Shown here: in pieces, positions 35,104 to 44,370 of the stretch | Layout of the letters: each line of letters starts with the position of its first letter | How positions within the stretch are numbered: the stretch's first letter is position 1 | Assembly (NCBI GenBank): GCA_013695145.1 | Contig: JACDBB010000143.1 | Coordinates: forward strand, 1-64,000 | DNA: 64,000 bases | Origin: Euzebyales bacterium | Lineage (GTDB): Bacteria; Actinomycetota; Nitriliruptoria; Euzebyales; Egibacteraceae | Direction of reading: 5' to 3' | Notes under the pieces: generated by a model | Databases searched by the model: none | Seen by the model: the letters and a program-made list of their open reading frames with translations, nothing else | Told to the model about the DNA's origin: nothing | Position numbers and translations under genes: made by a program

Positions 35104-36014
35104 CACCGCTCCTCTGCCGGCTGCGGAGCCGGTGCCGCGGTCGCAGGGGGGTGGTCCTGGGCGGCTCGCAGCGGTCGGACGAGCAGCCCGACCACCACGA
35201 CGGCAGCCGACAGCAGGAGGACGACGCGGCTGCCGGCCCCCGGCGCGAGCGACGTGACTGCCACCTCGGTGCAGCCGACGGCGATCGCCGCTGCGATGAC
35301 TGTGCGGACCCTGCGCAGCCCCGACACCGCGGCGACGGCCAGGACCTTGACCGTCACGGCGGTGCCCGTCATCGGCTGCACCCACTGCAGCTGGGCCAGC
35401 AGGACGCCCGCGGTCAGCGCCACCGCGATCGCCGCGACCACCGTGAGACGGACCATCCGTGGCACGTCGACACCCAGCAGGTGCGCGGCTGACCGGTTTC
35501 CAGCGACCGCTCGCAGGCTCTTGCCCGTCCACGTGCGCCGCAGCGCGGCGACGCACGCGGCGGCGAGCAGGCCGCCGAGCAGCGCGACGACGCCGTGCGC
35601 CGCGGTCAGCTCGACCGGGCCGATGCTCCACGTCCCCGCGGTGGTGTCGCGCGCGGTGACCGGCATGGCCGACGTCGCCGCGCGTAACGCGGCCTGGAGC
35701 CCCAGCGACAGCGCGAAGGTGGCCAGGACCGAGGCGATCGGGGGTCGTGTCAGCAGCGGTGCGAAGATCAGCCGGTGGAGGGCGGGACCGAGCACGGCGG
35801 CGGCCGGCACCACGACCAGCACGGCGGCCAGGGGCTCGGCGTCGTAGCGGGACTGCACCCACCAGGCGGTGTACGCGCCCACGACGGCCAAGTCGCCGTG
35901 CGCGAGGTTCACGACCCGCGCGACGTCCCACAGCAGCCACAGGCTGAGCGCGAGCACCGCGTAGATGAGGCCGAGACCGAGCCCCTCGACGGCCACCTGC
36001 AGGAGCGTTTCCAC
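35100..36014 (-). CDS. LivH-like branched-chain permease
   Basis: This 304-residue membrane protein has the LivH hallmarks GLIYAVLALSLWLLWDVARVVNLAHGDLAVVGAY near the N-terminus and SLRAVAGNRSAAHLLGVDVPRM in the cytoplasmic coupling loop. The GTG start lies three bases after the response-regulator stop, so signalling and transport genes appear to form one transcript. No periplasmic binding protein gene of the LivK type is nearby. Confidence 0.87.
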   Translation of the reverse strand: METLLQVAVEGLGLGLIYAVLALSLWLLWDVARVVNLAHGDLAVVGAYTAWWVQSRYDAEPLAAVLVVVPAAAVLGPALHRLIFAPLLTRPPIASVLATFALSLGLQAALRAATSAMPVTARDTTAGTWSIGPVELTAAHGVVALLGGLLAAACVAALRRTWTGKSLRAVAGNRSAAHLLGVDVPRMVRLTVVAAIAVALTAGVLLAQLQWVQPMTGTAVTVKVLAVAAVSGLRRVRTVIAAAIAVGCTEVAVTSLAPGAGSRVVLLLSAAVVVVGLLVRPLRAAQDHPPATAAPAPQPAEERW

Positions 36015-36017
36015 GCG

Positions 36018-36707
36018 CTAGACCCCGAAGCGGTAGCCGAGTCCGTGCTCGGTGAAGAAGTATTCGGGGTGGCCGAGGTCCCGTTCGATCTTCTGGCGCA
36101 GCCGGCTGACATAGACGCGCACGTACTGGGTCTCGTCCCGGTACTCCTCGCCCCACACGGCCTCCAGGATGGCGGTGTGCGGCACTGTCCGACCGAGGTG
36201 CTCCATGAGGTAGCGCAGCACCGCGAGCTCCGTCCGGCTGAGGTCCAGCGACTCGCCCCGGCACGTGGCGGCGAGGCGGTCGGCGTCGAAGGTCAGGTCG
36301 CGGTAGCGCAGCACGGTGCCGGTGGCGGCCTGCTCGCTCCAGCGGACGCGCCGCAGGGCGGAGCGGACGCGGGCAAGGAGTTCGTTCACCCCGAACGGCT
36401 TCTCCAGGCAGTCGTCGGCACCCTGGTCGAGGATCCGGACCTTGTCGGCCTGCTCGCTGAGCGCGGTCAGGACGATGATGGGCATGACGGAGCGCTCTCG
36501 AATCCGACGGCAGGTCTCCAGGCCGTCCATCCGCGGCATCATGATGTCGAGAATCGTGAGATCGAGGGGTTGGCTCTCCACGATCGCGAGGGCCTCGAGG
36601 CCGTTGCCGGCCTCGGTCACCTCGCACCCGCGCGCGGCGAGGTTGCGGGCGACGAACCGCCGCAGCGGCGGGTCGTCGTCGACCACCAGGACCCGTGGCG
36701 CGGTCAC
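36018..36707 (-). CDS. OmpR/KdpE-type response regulator
   Basis: The 229-residue regulator has a receiver domain (RVLVVDDDPPLRRF; phospho-acceptor D54 in TILDIMMPRMDG; conserved Lys in CLEKPFG) and a C-terminal winged-helix DNA-binding domain (YRDLTFDADRL ... VRVYVSRLRQKIERD ... TEHGLGYRF). The start is the GTG overlapping the kinase stop (GTGA), giving MTAPRVLVVDDD. It is expected to be phosphorylated by the adjacent kinase. Likely targets are this operon and the divergent TRAP genes. Confidence 0.93.
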   Translation of the reverse strand: MTAPRVLVVDDDPPLRRFVARNLAARGCEVTEAGNGLEALAIVESQPLDLTILDIMMPRMDGLETCRRIRERSVMPIIVLTALSEQADKVRILDQGADDCLEKPFGVNELLARVRSALRRVRWSEQAATGTVLRYRDLTFDADRLAATCRGESLDLSRTELAVLRYLMEHLGRTVPHTAILEAVWGEEYRDETQYVRVYVSRLRQKIERDLGHPEYFFTEHGLGYRFGV

Positions 36708-39016
36708 CGCGTGGCTCCCGCACCGGCGGGCTGGTTGCACGGAACACAGAAGCGGATCAGCGTTCCCAGCGCCACGTCCTCCAGCCAGATCCGACCGCCG
36801 TGCACCTCGACGAAGCCGCGGCAGATCGCCAGGCCCAGCCCGAAGCCGCCGAGTTCCCGCGTCAGGCCGTCGTCGCCGCGCACGAAGCTGTCGAACACAC
36901 GGTCGCGCAGGTCTCCCGCGACACCTGGTCCGCGATCACGGACGCCGAACACCACCCAGCCGTCGGCTGCCTCGGCCTGCACGTCGATGGGCGCGCCCTC
37001 CGGAGAGAACTTGAGCGCGTTGTCGATCAGGTTGCGGACACAGATCTCGATGCGGGCGCGGTCCAGCTCGACGGCGGGCAGCGAGGGGTCCACCGCGACG
37101 CGGACGCGCGCCCGGGCGTCAGGGGCGAAGCCGGACACCACCCGGCCGAGGAGCTCGGCCGGGCCGACCGGCTCTGGGCTGAGGGTGACCATCCCCGCCT
37201 CGATCCGCGACACGTCGAGGACGTCGCGGACCAGCTCCACCAGCCGGTCGGTCTCGCTGCTGATCGTCGCCAGGAACTCACGCTGGTCGTCGACCTCCCA
37301 CGCGACGTCGTCGGCGAGCAGCGTGGTCGCGTAACCCTTGATGTTGGCCAGCGGAGCCCGCAGCTCGTGGGAGACGGTCGCCAGAAGCGCGGATTTCATG
37401 CGTTCCACGGCCCGGTCCTCGGTGATGTCCTGCCAGAGCTGGCCGCGCCCCATCGGCGCTCCCGTGCCGTCGGTCACCACGAAGCTGCGGATGCGCAGGT
37501 CGCGGGCGCGCCCGCCCACCTCATGGGTGACGACGACCGGTGCGGGGGCCGGCAGCTCGTCGTCCGGCGGCGCAACGCCAGGGATGCGGCCGAACACCGT
37601 CTCCACGGGCGCGCCGACGATGGCCTCCGAGTCGAGGCCTGCCAGGTCGGCGGCGGCGGGGTTGTGATAGGCGATCGCGCCGCCGGGGTCGGTGAGGACC
37701 AACCCGTCGTCCAGGCTCTCCACGATGGCCTCCAGCCGGCTGGTCTGGCGGCGCAGCTGTTCGTCGACCTGGCTGTACAGGGCGGCGTTCTCCATCGCCA
37801 GGGACGCGAAGCCGACGAAGGTGGATGCCAGCTCCAGCTCCGAGTGGCTGTAACGGTAGGGCACCGGCTTGTAGACGAGCAGGACCGCGGGGGGTGCCAC
37901 TGACGTCGACAGCGGGATGGCCAGCACGGACCCGAAGCCCTCGCGGTCGGAGCGCCGGCGCAGGTCGGCGTAGGAGTGGTCCCGTGCGGTGTCGGAGACC
38001 TGCACGGGGGAGCCGGAGCGCAGGGCGCGCATGGCGGGAGAATCCGGCGCGGTGGGGGAGATCCGTAGATCGCGGACGAAGCGCTCCGAAAGGCCGAGGC
38101 TGGCACGGATGACGAACACGTTGGCGCGCTCGTCCAGGCTGAGGACCGCGCACCGGTCGACGCCGAACAGCCGCTGGAGCTGGTGGAGGATGTTGTCGAA
38201 CACCTCCTGCACGTCCAGCGACCCGGCGACGATCCGGTTGGTCTCAAGCAGTGTGGAGAGCTCCAGGAAGTTGCGGGTGATGTGGTCCTGGACAGCCTGG
38301 AGGCTGGTGGCCAGCCGCCCCACCTGATCGCCGCGCCGAGTGATCTCGTCCAGGTTGGTGCGCGCGGTGTCCGGGACTCGGCCGCGCCAGCGGAGGTCCT
38401 CGCTGGTGTCGATCAGACGCTCCAGCGGCGCCAGGAACCCGCGGCGCACCGCGAGCCACACCATGGCTCCCAACAGCAGCGCCGCGATGCCGACCGTCGC
38501 GAAGCCGCGCAGCACCGCCGACTCCACCGCGGCGCCTGCGGCACCGCGTCGCTGGAGGAGCACCCGCCCGCCTTCCGCGGTCTCCACGCTCACGTGGCGC
38601 CACTGGGTGCCGTCGGGATCGCGGCTGCGGAACTGCGTGGCGACTCGGGAGGTCCGAACCACAAGGCCGGTCCAGCGCCGCCACAGCGGGCCGTCCTCGC
38701 CGGCACCCAGGTCGGGAGGCACCAGCTCCCCGTCCGGGGTGAGGAGCGCGACACCGCTCACCCCGCTTAGGTCGACCACGGCGGCGTCACGCAGCCCGGC
38801 GGGCAGCCGGTCCACCATGCGAGCGATCCCCTCAGCGGTGGCCAACTCCCTGGCGCCGAGCTCGGCGCTGGACCTGCGAACGCTCCAGGTGGCCGCGGCG
38901 GCGCTCGCGAGCACGATCACGACGACGGCGGCCGACACGGCGCGGCGCAGCGTCCGGGAGGGATCGCGTCCCCGGTCCCGGCCGCCGCTGGAGGACTGGC
39001 CCTGTCCGGTGAGCAT
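36704..39016 (-). CDS. Membrane sensor histidine kinase with HAMP, GAF and PAS domains
   Basis: The 770-residue kinase has a membrane segment at about 27-46, an extracytoplasmic region to about 168, a second segment at about 169-191, a HAMP region, a GAF domain (about 265-415) and a PAS domain (about 425-535). A HisKA domain follows with phospho-acceptor H550 in LLATVSHELRAPLANIKG, then a HATPase_c domain (LIDNALKFSPEG, RDRGPGV, GGFGLGLAICRG). A CATACT -10-like box eight bases before the ATG (reverse strand, 39025-39030) suggests a leaderless transcript. It heads the operon with the regulator and Liv-type genes. Confidence 0.92.
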   Translation of the reverse strand: MLTGQGQSSSGGRDRGRDPSRTLRRAVSAAVVVIVLASAAAATWSVRRSSAELGARELATAEGIARMVDRLPAGLRDAAVVDLSGVSGVALLTPDGELVPPDLGAGEDGPLWRRWTGLVVRTSRVATQFRSRDPDGTQWRHVSVETAEGGRVLLQRRGAAGAAVESAVLRGFATVGIAALLLGAMVWLAVRRGFLAPLERLIDTSEDLRWRGRVPDTARTNLDEITRRGDQVGRLATSLQAVQDHITRNFLELSTLLETNRIVAGSLDVQEVFDNILHQLQRLFGVDRCAVLSLDERANVFVIRASLGLSERFVRDLRISPTAPDSPAMRALRSGSPVQVSDTARDHSYADLRRRSDREGFGSVLAIPLSTSVAPPAVLLVYKPVPYRYSHSELELASTFVGFASLAMENAALYSQVDEQLRRQTSRLEAIVESLDDGLVLTDPGGAIAYHNPAAADLAGLDSEAIVGAPVETVFGRIPGVAPPDDELPAPAPVVVTHEVGGRARDLRIRSFVVTDGTGAPMGRGQLWQDITEDRAVERMKSALLATVSHELRAPLANIKGYATTLLADDVAWEVDDQREFLATISSETDRLVELVRDVLDVSRIEAGMVTLSPEPVGPAELLGRVVSGFAPDARARVRVAVDPSLPAVELDRARIEICVRNLIDNALKFSPEGAPIDVQAEAADGWVVFGVRDRGPGVAGDLRDRVFDSFVRGDDGLTRELGGFGLGLAICRGFVEVHGGRIWLEDVALGTLIRFCVPCNQPAGAGATR

Positions 39017-39074
39017 GACCGGTGAGTATGCCCGCCCTTCGCCGCGGAGGAGCCGACGGCAGGCTGGCGAATCG

Positions 39075-39087
39075 AAACGCCGCGTTT
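39075..39087. promoter_or_regulatory. Small palindrome in the divergent kinase/TRAP control region
   Basis: AAACG-CCG-CGTTT is a 13-base inverted repeat lying between the divergent kinase and TAXI genes. It is a candidate operator, chosen only by symmetry and position. Confidence 0.3.
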
Positions 39088-39197
39088 ACAACTCCTGGCC
39101 CTGCTCTCAAGGAGCGTTGAGGAACCTTGCCCCGCGGAGCGCGCCGGGCGAGGGTCCATCCCAGGCCGGGTCACCCGGACCGAGAGACCGAGAGGGA

Positions 39198-39218
39198 GAC
39201 CGGGCGACGCGCCCGGTC
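39198..39218 (+). promoter_or_regulatory. 9-bp hairpin in the TAXI gene leader
   Basis: GACCGGGCG and its exact complement flank ACG. The hairpin ends 22 bases before the TAXI ATG and just before the GGAG ribosome site, so it could influence translation initiation. Confidence 0.5.
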
Positions 39219-39240
39219 GATGCGGACACAGGAGCAGCCG

Positions 39241-40362
39241 ATGGCCATGACGACGCAGCGAAGCTTGTGGGTGGTGGCGGTGCTGGCGACCCTGGCGCTG
39301 GTGCTGGTGGCGTGCGACGGCGGCGGGGCGGGCGCGGACGACCCCGGTGCGGAGGAGGTCGGCACCGAGGAGGCCGCCGAAGAGGAGGCCGGCACCGAGG
39401 AGGCCGCCGAAGAGGAGGCCGGCGCCGAGGAGGCCGCCGACGAGCGGCCCGATGTCGCCCTGTCGATCGCGACCGGCGGCACGGGCGGTGCGTACTTCCC
39501 GTTCGGGGGAGCGCTGGCCAGCCTGCTCAGCCGGGAGCTGTCCCACGTGAACGCCACCGCGGAGGCGACCGGCGCGTCGGTGGAGAACGTCCGTCTGCTC
39601 GAACAGGGCAACATCGAGCTGGCGCTCGTCCAGGCCGATGCCGCCTTCGAGGCATACAACGGCGTGGGATCGTTCGAGGGCGAGCCCGTCGAGCTGCGCT
39701 CGATCGTCGCCATGTACCCGAACTACATGCAGCTGGTCGCGCTGGCGGAGTCGGGGATCGCGACCTACGACGACCTCGCCGGCGCGCGGGTGTCGGTCGG
39801 TGACGCCGGCAGCGGAGTGGAGCTCACGTTGCGCGCCATCGCCGACGCGCTCGGCGACTCCTTCGACGACTTCGGTGACGTCGTGCAGTTCGGCTACAAC
39901 GACCAGACGTCAGCCTTCCGCAACAACCAGATCGACGTCGGCAACTACCAGGGCGCGCTGGGTCTGGCGGCCATCACCGACCTGTCGTCGACCACCGACA
40001 TCACGATCCTGTCGTTCTCCGACGAGCAGATCGACACCATCGTCGAGGCGCTGCCCTACCACGGGCCCGGCGTGATCGCGGCGGGCACCTACCCCGGCGT
40101 GGAGGAGGACGTCGCCGTCCCGGCCCTGTGGAACTTCATCGTGGTCTCGGCCGACATGGACCGCGAACTGGTCTACGAGATCACCAAGACCGCCTACGAG
40201 AACCAGGAGGCGCTCATCGCCGGCCACCCGGAGGGGGAGAACACCACCCTGGAGAACGTCGAACAGGGCGTCGTGCCCTACCACCCGGGAGCCATTGACT
40301 ACTTCGAGGAGGCGGGACTTGACCTCCCTGAGAGGAGCTATCCCGACGAGTGGGACGGCTAG
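39241..40362 (+). CDS. TAXI-family TRAP transporter solute-binding lipoprotein
   Basis: The 373-residue precursor has a lipoprotein signal ending LVLVACDG. An acidic linker made of three near-identical ten-residue units (GTEEAAEEEA type, 39361-39450) leads to a TAXI domain (SIATGGTGGAYFPFGGALASLLSREL, VENVRLLEQGNIELALVQADAAF). It delivers ligand to the TRAP permease downstream. The ATG at 39241 is preceded by GGAG with six-base spacing; an ATG at 39220 is in frame. After its stop come three tandem ACTAGG hexamers (40364-40381). Ligands of TAXI proteins (often dicarboxylates or amino acids) vary. Confidence 0.93.
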   Translation: MAMTTQRSLWVVAVLATLALVLVACDGGGAGADDPGAEEVGTEEAAEEEAGTEEAAEEEAGAEEAADERPDVALSIATGGTGGAYFPFGGALASLLSRELSHVNATAEATGASVENVRLLEQGNIELALVQADAAFEAYNGVGSFEGEPVELRSIVAMYPNYMQLVALAESGIATYDDLAGARVSVGDAGSGVELTLRAIADALGDSFDDFGDVVQFGYNDQTSAFRNNQIDVGNYQGALGLAAITDLSSTTDITILSFSDEQIDTIVEALPYHGPGVIAAGTYPGVEEDVAVPALWNFIVVSADMDRELVYEITKTAYENQEALIAGHPEGENTTLENVEQGVVPYHPGAIDYFEEAGLDLPERSYPDEWDG

Positions 40363-40363
40363 C

Positions 40364-40381
40364 ACTAGGACTAGGACTAGG
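40364..40381 (+). repeat. Three tandem ACTAGG hexamers
   Basis: The repeat follows the TAXI stop codon and puts several stop codons in one frame. It lies before the ribosome site of the DUF1850 gene. No function is evident. Confidence 0.7.
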
Positions 40382-40402
40382 TCGGCGCAGGAGGGAGCCT
40401 CG

Positions 40403-41008
40403 GTGGTGCGGTCGCCGCGCCTGGCGGGACGCGCCGCGGACGTCCGAGTGGCCGCGCTCGTCGCCTGCGTGCTGGCTGCGGCGTGGATCTCGGTCGAGGT
40501 GGCGCGTCCGTTCGACGTCCTCGCCGTGGACGTGGCCACCGGCGATCGCCCCCGAACGGCCCTGCTGCTGCCCGCCACCGGTGAGGAAAAGTTCGAGGTC
40601 CGCTACGAGCACTCCTACAACCACTTCACCATCCGGGAGCTGTTTTCGCGCGAGCGCGACGAGGTCGTCGTCGTCGGCCAGCACGTCAACGGCAACGGCG
40701 CCGGCATCGGCGAGGTGGCGGGTGAGACGGCGTTCGTCGACGCCGGCCACGGCTGGTCACGGCTCACCGGTCTGGAGCGGCCGCTGGGCGGCCCGCTGCG
40801 CCTGCGCGTCGGCGCGATCGCCGACCACCGCCTGATCCACCGCTGCCGTGATGTCGCGCTGGTCGAGGTCGTCCCGCCTGGTGAACCGGTCCAGATCGGA
40901 TGGGCGCGCGTCGGGTTGGTGGGGTGGGTGCGCGCCCACGTGTCGCTGCTGCGCGCCACGCCCGACGCGACCGGGTGCGCGGACCCGGCGCAGGGCAGCG
41001 GCCGATGA
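40403..41008 (+). CDS. DUF1850 domain protein of a TAXI-TRAP operon
   Basis: The 201-residue product has one N-terminal hydrophobic segment and the DUF1850 core (FEVRYEHSYNHFTIRELF, GHGWSRLTG). DUF1850 genes are commonly placed between the TAXI binding protein and the fused TRAP permease, as here; the molecular role is unknown. The GTG at 40403 follows GGAGGGA by six bases; GTG 40406 is equally in frame. The stop overlaps the permease ATG (ATGA). Confidence 0.87.
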   Translation: MVRSPRLAGRAADVRVAALVACVLAAAWISVEVARPFDVLAVDVATGDRPRTALLLPATGEEKFEVRYEHSYNHFTIRELFSRERDEVVVVGQHVNGNGAGIGEVAGETAFVDAGHGWSRLTGLERPLGGPLRLRVGAIADHRLIHRCRDVALVEVVPPGEPVQIGWARVGLVGWVRAHVSLLRATPDATGCADPAQGSGR

Positions 41009-42948
41009 GCGGGTCGGAACCTGCCCCTGGAAGTCAGATGCTGGACGCGCCTGGCCAGGAGGTCGCCGCCGGCGCGGTGAAGGTGCGCGGCGCGGCGCTG
41101 TGGACGGTGAAGATCCTCGGCACCGTCTACGCGCTCTACTACATCGTCACGGCCCAGGCGGGGCTGCAGTCGCCCCAGGCGCACCGGGGCCTGTACATCG
41201 GCGGCGCGACCATCCTCATCCTGCTGCTGTTTCCCGGCAGACGCGGGAGGGAGCGGACCTCGGTCCCCTTCTACGACTGGGTCCTGGCCGGCCTGGCCGC
41301 GGTGTCATCGGTGTACTTCGTGTTCTTCTACCCGGACATGGTCGGACGAGCGGGGCTGCCGACCACGACCGACATCGTGATGGGCGCGCTCATCATCGCG
41401 CTCAGCATCGAGGTCACCCGCCGCACGGTGGGGTGGACCCTGGCGATCATCGGCCTCGCGTCCATCGTCTACGTGTTCGCCGGACCCTGGATGCCCGGTC
41501 TGCTGATCCACCGCGGCCACGGCGTCGACCGCTTCGTGGCCAGCCAGTTCATGTCCTTCGGCGGCGTCTTCGGGCTGGTCGCCGACATCTTCGCCACGTT
41601 CGTGCTGCTCTTCATCTTCTTCGGGACGATCCTCGAGCGCAGCGGCGCGGCGCAGTTCTTCATCGACCTGCCATACGCCATCGCCGGTCGCTTCCGCGGC
41701 GGCCCCGCCAAGGCGGCCATCCTGGTCAGCGCGCTGATGGGCTCCATCTCCGGCAGCGCCGTGGCCAACGTGATGACGACCGGCACGTTCACGATCCCGC
41801 TGATGAAGCGTGTCGGGTACCGCAAGGAGTTCGCCGGCGGCGTGGAGACCGCCGCCTCGACCGGCGGTCAGATGCTGCCCCCGGTGATGGGCGCCGGGGC
41901 GTTCATCATCGCGGAGTTCACCCGCACGCCGTACACGACCATCGTGCTGGTCTCGATCGTCCCGGCCCTGCTCTACTTCGTCACCGTCTACCTGCTGGTC
42001 GACTTCGAGGCGCTGAAGAAGAACCTCGCCGGCGTGCCCAGCGACGAGCTGGAGAGGCCGCTGGACGTCCTCAAGCGCGGGTGGTACCTGTTCCTGCCGG
42101 TCGGGGTGATCTTCTGGCTGATCCTGGCCGACTACAGCCCCGCGTTCGCGGCGTTCTGGGGCATCATCGCCGGGCTGGCCGTCGGATTCGTCCCCTACCA
42201 GGGTCGGCGCATGGGGGCACGCGACGTCTTCGACGCCATGTGGCAGGGTTCGGTGAAGTCGTTGGCCGTCGCGGGCGTGGTCGGCACGATCGGTGTGGTC
42301 CTGGGGGTGCTGAACCTCACGGGACTGGGGCTGAAGTTCACCGACCTGGTGGTCGCCGCCTCCGGCGGACGCCTGCTGGTGGCGCTCATCCTCGTCACGC
42401 TGGCGTCGTGGGTGCTCGGCGCGGGGCTGACGGCCACCTCGTCGTACGTCATCGTGGCGATCCTCGCCGCGCCCGCGCTGGAGCAGCTCGGCCTCAGCCT
42501 CCTCGTCGCGCACCTCATCATCTTCTGGGTCAGCCAGGACGCCAATCTCACGCCGCCCATCTGCATCGCCGCGTTCGCCGCGGCGAGCATCGCGGACGCC
42601 AAACCCATGGCCACCGGCTTCGAGTCGTGGAAGCTGGGCAGAGGCCTGTACATCGTGCCGCTGCTGATGGCCTACTCCCCGCTGATCGGGGGGACGCCCA
42701 TGGAAGTGGCCCAGACAGCCGGCACCGCCCTGATCGGCATCTACGGGCTGTGCGCGGGCACCAGCCAGTACCTCCTCAGACGGACGCGCTGGTGGGAGAC
42801 CGGGCTGCTCGTCGTCGGCGGGGGCCTGCTCATCGCACCCGGATGGACGACCAACCTGACCGGTACCGGCCTGATGGCGCTGGCGTGGGTGCTCCAGGGC
42901 GGCCTCCGGCGGACCGGCCGGAAGGTCACTGAGGTCGCCGCCAGCTGA
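41005..42948 (+). CDS. TRAP transporter permease, fused 4TM/12TM (DctQM-type)
   Basis: The 647-residue protein has an N-terminal small-subunit-like part with about four to six membrane segments and a large DctM-like part. Typical segments are GSISGSAVANVMTTGTFTIPLMKRVGY, GGQMLPPVMGAGAFIIAEF and FWVSQDANLTPPICIAAFAAASIA. Fused permeases of this form pair with TAXI proteins and use an ion gradient rather than ATP. The ATG overlaps the DUF1850 stop, so the three genes form one operon. Confidence 0.94.
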   Translation: MSGSEPAPGSQMLDAPGQEVAAGAVKVRGAALWTVKILGTVYALYYIVTAQAGLQSPQAHRGLYIGGATILILLLFPGRRGRERTSVPFYDWVLAGLAAVSSVYFVFFYPDMVGRAGLPTTTDIVMGALIIALSIEVTRRTVGWTLAIIGLASIVYVFAGPWMPGLLIHRGHGVDRFVASQFMSFGGVFGLVADIFATFVLLFIFFGTILERSGAAQFFIDLPYAIAGRFRGGPAKAAILVSALMGSISGSAVANVMTTGTFTIPLMKRVGYRKEFAGGVETAASTGGQMLPPVMGAGAFIIAEFTRTPYTTIVLVSIVPALLYFVTVYLLVDFEALKKNLAGVPSDELERPLDVLKRGWYLFLPVGVIFWLILADYSPAFAAFWGIIAGLAVGFVPYQGRRMGARDVFDAMWQGSVKSLAVAGVVGTIGVVLGVLNLTGLGLKFTDLVVAASGGRLLVALILVTLASWVLGAGLTATSSYVIVAILAAPALEQLGLSLLVAHLIIFWVSQDANLTPPICIAAFAAASIADAKPMATGFESWKLGRGLYIVPLLMAYSPLIGGTPMEVAQTAGTALIGIYGLCAGTSQYLLRRTRWWETGLLVVGGGLLIAPGWTTNLTGTGLMALAWVLQGGLRRTGRKVTEVAAS

Positions 42949-43091
42949 GCGGGTCCGGCTTAGAGGCGCGCCCATCCGCCGGGACAGAGAGCACACCCCT
43001 TCCACGCGGCGGGTTCGGTCGGCGCGGCCCGCCAGTCCGCGCACCGTTCGAAGGGAACTTCTCCAAGCACTGAGCCCGCCAAGGCGGTTCC

Positions 43092-44276
43092 TCACCCGTC
43101 GGCCAGCACGCGCTCGACGATCACCTCCGCGATGGCCAGCGACGAGGTCGCGGCCGGGGATGGGGCGTTGCGGACCTGGACCACGCGGCCGTTGCGCTCG
43201 ATCCGGAAGTCCTCGACCATCGACCCGTCGCGGTCGACGGCCTGGGCGCGGACGCCCGCGGGGGCGCGGACCACGTCACCGGGCCGCAGCTCGGGCACGT
43301 AGCGCCGCGCCGCGGCCACGAACCGCCGACGGCTCATCGCCCGCCAGACCTCGTCGGCGCCGGTGCGCCAGTGGCGGCGCGCCAGGCGCAGGAAACCTGG
43401 GTCCGTCAGCGTCGCGGCCAGCTCGGAGGGTCGCACGTCCCGCAGCCGGTAGCCCTCGCGGGCGAACGCCAGCACGGCGTTCGGCCCGACCAGCACGCCT
43501 CCGTGCACGGTGCGGGTGAGGTGCACGCCGAGGAACGGGTAGCGCGGGTCGGGAACCGGGTAGATCAGCCCCTTCACGAGGTCGCGCGCCTGCGGGCGCA
43601 GCGCCAGGTAGTCGCCCCGGAACGGCACGATCGTCGGGTACCGCGGGCCACCGGACGCGTGCGCCAGCCGGTCGGAGTACAGGCCGGCGCACACCACCAC
43701 GCGGTCGAACGCGTCGGCCCCACCCCCATGGCGTACGAGGGCCTCGCCGTTGCTGGCGTCCACCCCGGAGACCGTGACGCCGGTGCGGACCTCACCGTCG
43801 GCGGCGCGGACGTCGTCGGCGTAGGCGGCGGCGACGGCGGTGAAGTCGCAGATCGCGGTGCGCGGGCTGTGCAGGGCCAGGCGGCCGTCGGCGTGGGGCT
43901 CGATCCGCCGCAGCTGTGCCGCGTCGAGCATGCGCAACCCCGCCACCCCGTTCGCGTGGCCGCGCTCCTCCAGCGTCCGCAGCCCCGCCTCCTCGCGCGC
44001 CTCGACGGCGACCACGACCTTGCCGCACTCCTCGTAGGGCAGGTCGCGGTCGGCGCAGTAGGCGCGCAGCAGACCAACCCCGCGGGTGCACAGCCGCGCC
44101 TTCAGCGAGCCGGCGGGGTAGTACAGGCCGGCGTGGACCACACCGCTGTTGCGGCCAGTCTGATGCCGGCCGAGCGCCGGCTCCTTCTCGAGCACCGTCA
44201 CCCGATGGCCCGAGCCCGCGAGCTGCCGCGCCGTCGCCAACCCGAGGATCCCCCCGCCCACCACCGCGATCCGCAT
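43092..44276 (-). CDS. lhgO: L-2-hydroxyglutarate oxidase-like FAD enzyme
   Basis: This FAD-dependent oxidase of the DAO family matches LhgO, which oxidises L-2-hydroxyglutarate to 2-oxoglutarate. The 394-residue product has the dinucleotide motif [42 protein letters not shown] and [11 protein letters not shown], all characteristic of LhgO. It is divergent from the SDR gene; the shared upstream region carries a tandem 14-base repeat. Confidence 0.9.
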   Translation of the reverse strand: MRIAVVGGGILGLATARQLAGSGHRVTVLEKEPALGRHQTGRNSGVVHAGLYYPAGSLKARLCTRGVGLLRAYCADRDLPYEECGKVVVAVEAREEAGLRTLEERGHANGVAGLRMLDAAQLRRIEPHADGRLALHSPRTAICDFTAVAAAYADDVRAADGEVRTGVTVSGVDASNGEALVRHGGGADAFDRVVVCAGLYSDRLAHASGGPRYPTIVPFRGDYLALRPQARDLVKGLIYPVPDPRYPFLGVHLTRTVHGGVLVGPNAVLAFAREGYRLRDVRPSELAATLTDPGFLRLARRHWRTGADEVWRAMSRRRFVAAARRYVPELRPGDVVRAPAGVRAQAVDRDGSMVEDFRIERNGRVVQVRNAPSPAATSSLAIAEVIVERVLADG

Positions 44277-44291
44277 GTGCCGAGTCCCAAT

Positions 44292-44319
44292 CTGTGCGAG
44301 TGAGGCTGTGCGAGTGAAG
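44292..44319. promoter_or_regulatory. Tandem 14-base direct repeat between lhgO-like and SDR genes
   Basis: CTGTGCGAGTGAGG (44292-44305) and CTGTGCGAGTGAAG (44306-44319) are adjacent and differ at one base. The position just upstream of the lhgO-like start suggests an operator for a repressor or activator. Confidence 0.5.
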
Positions 44320-44370
44320 CGCCAGCCGCGATTCGCGATCATGGTAGGACCGCGACACCGAGGAGGCAGT

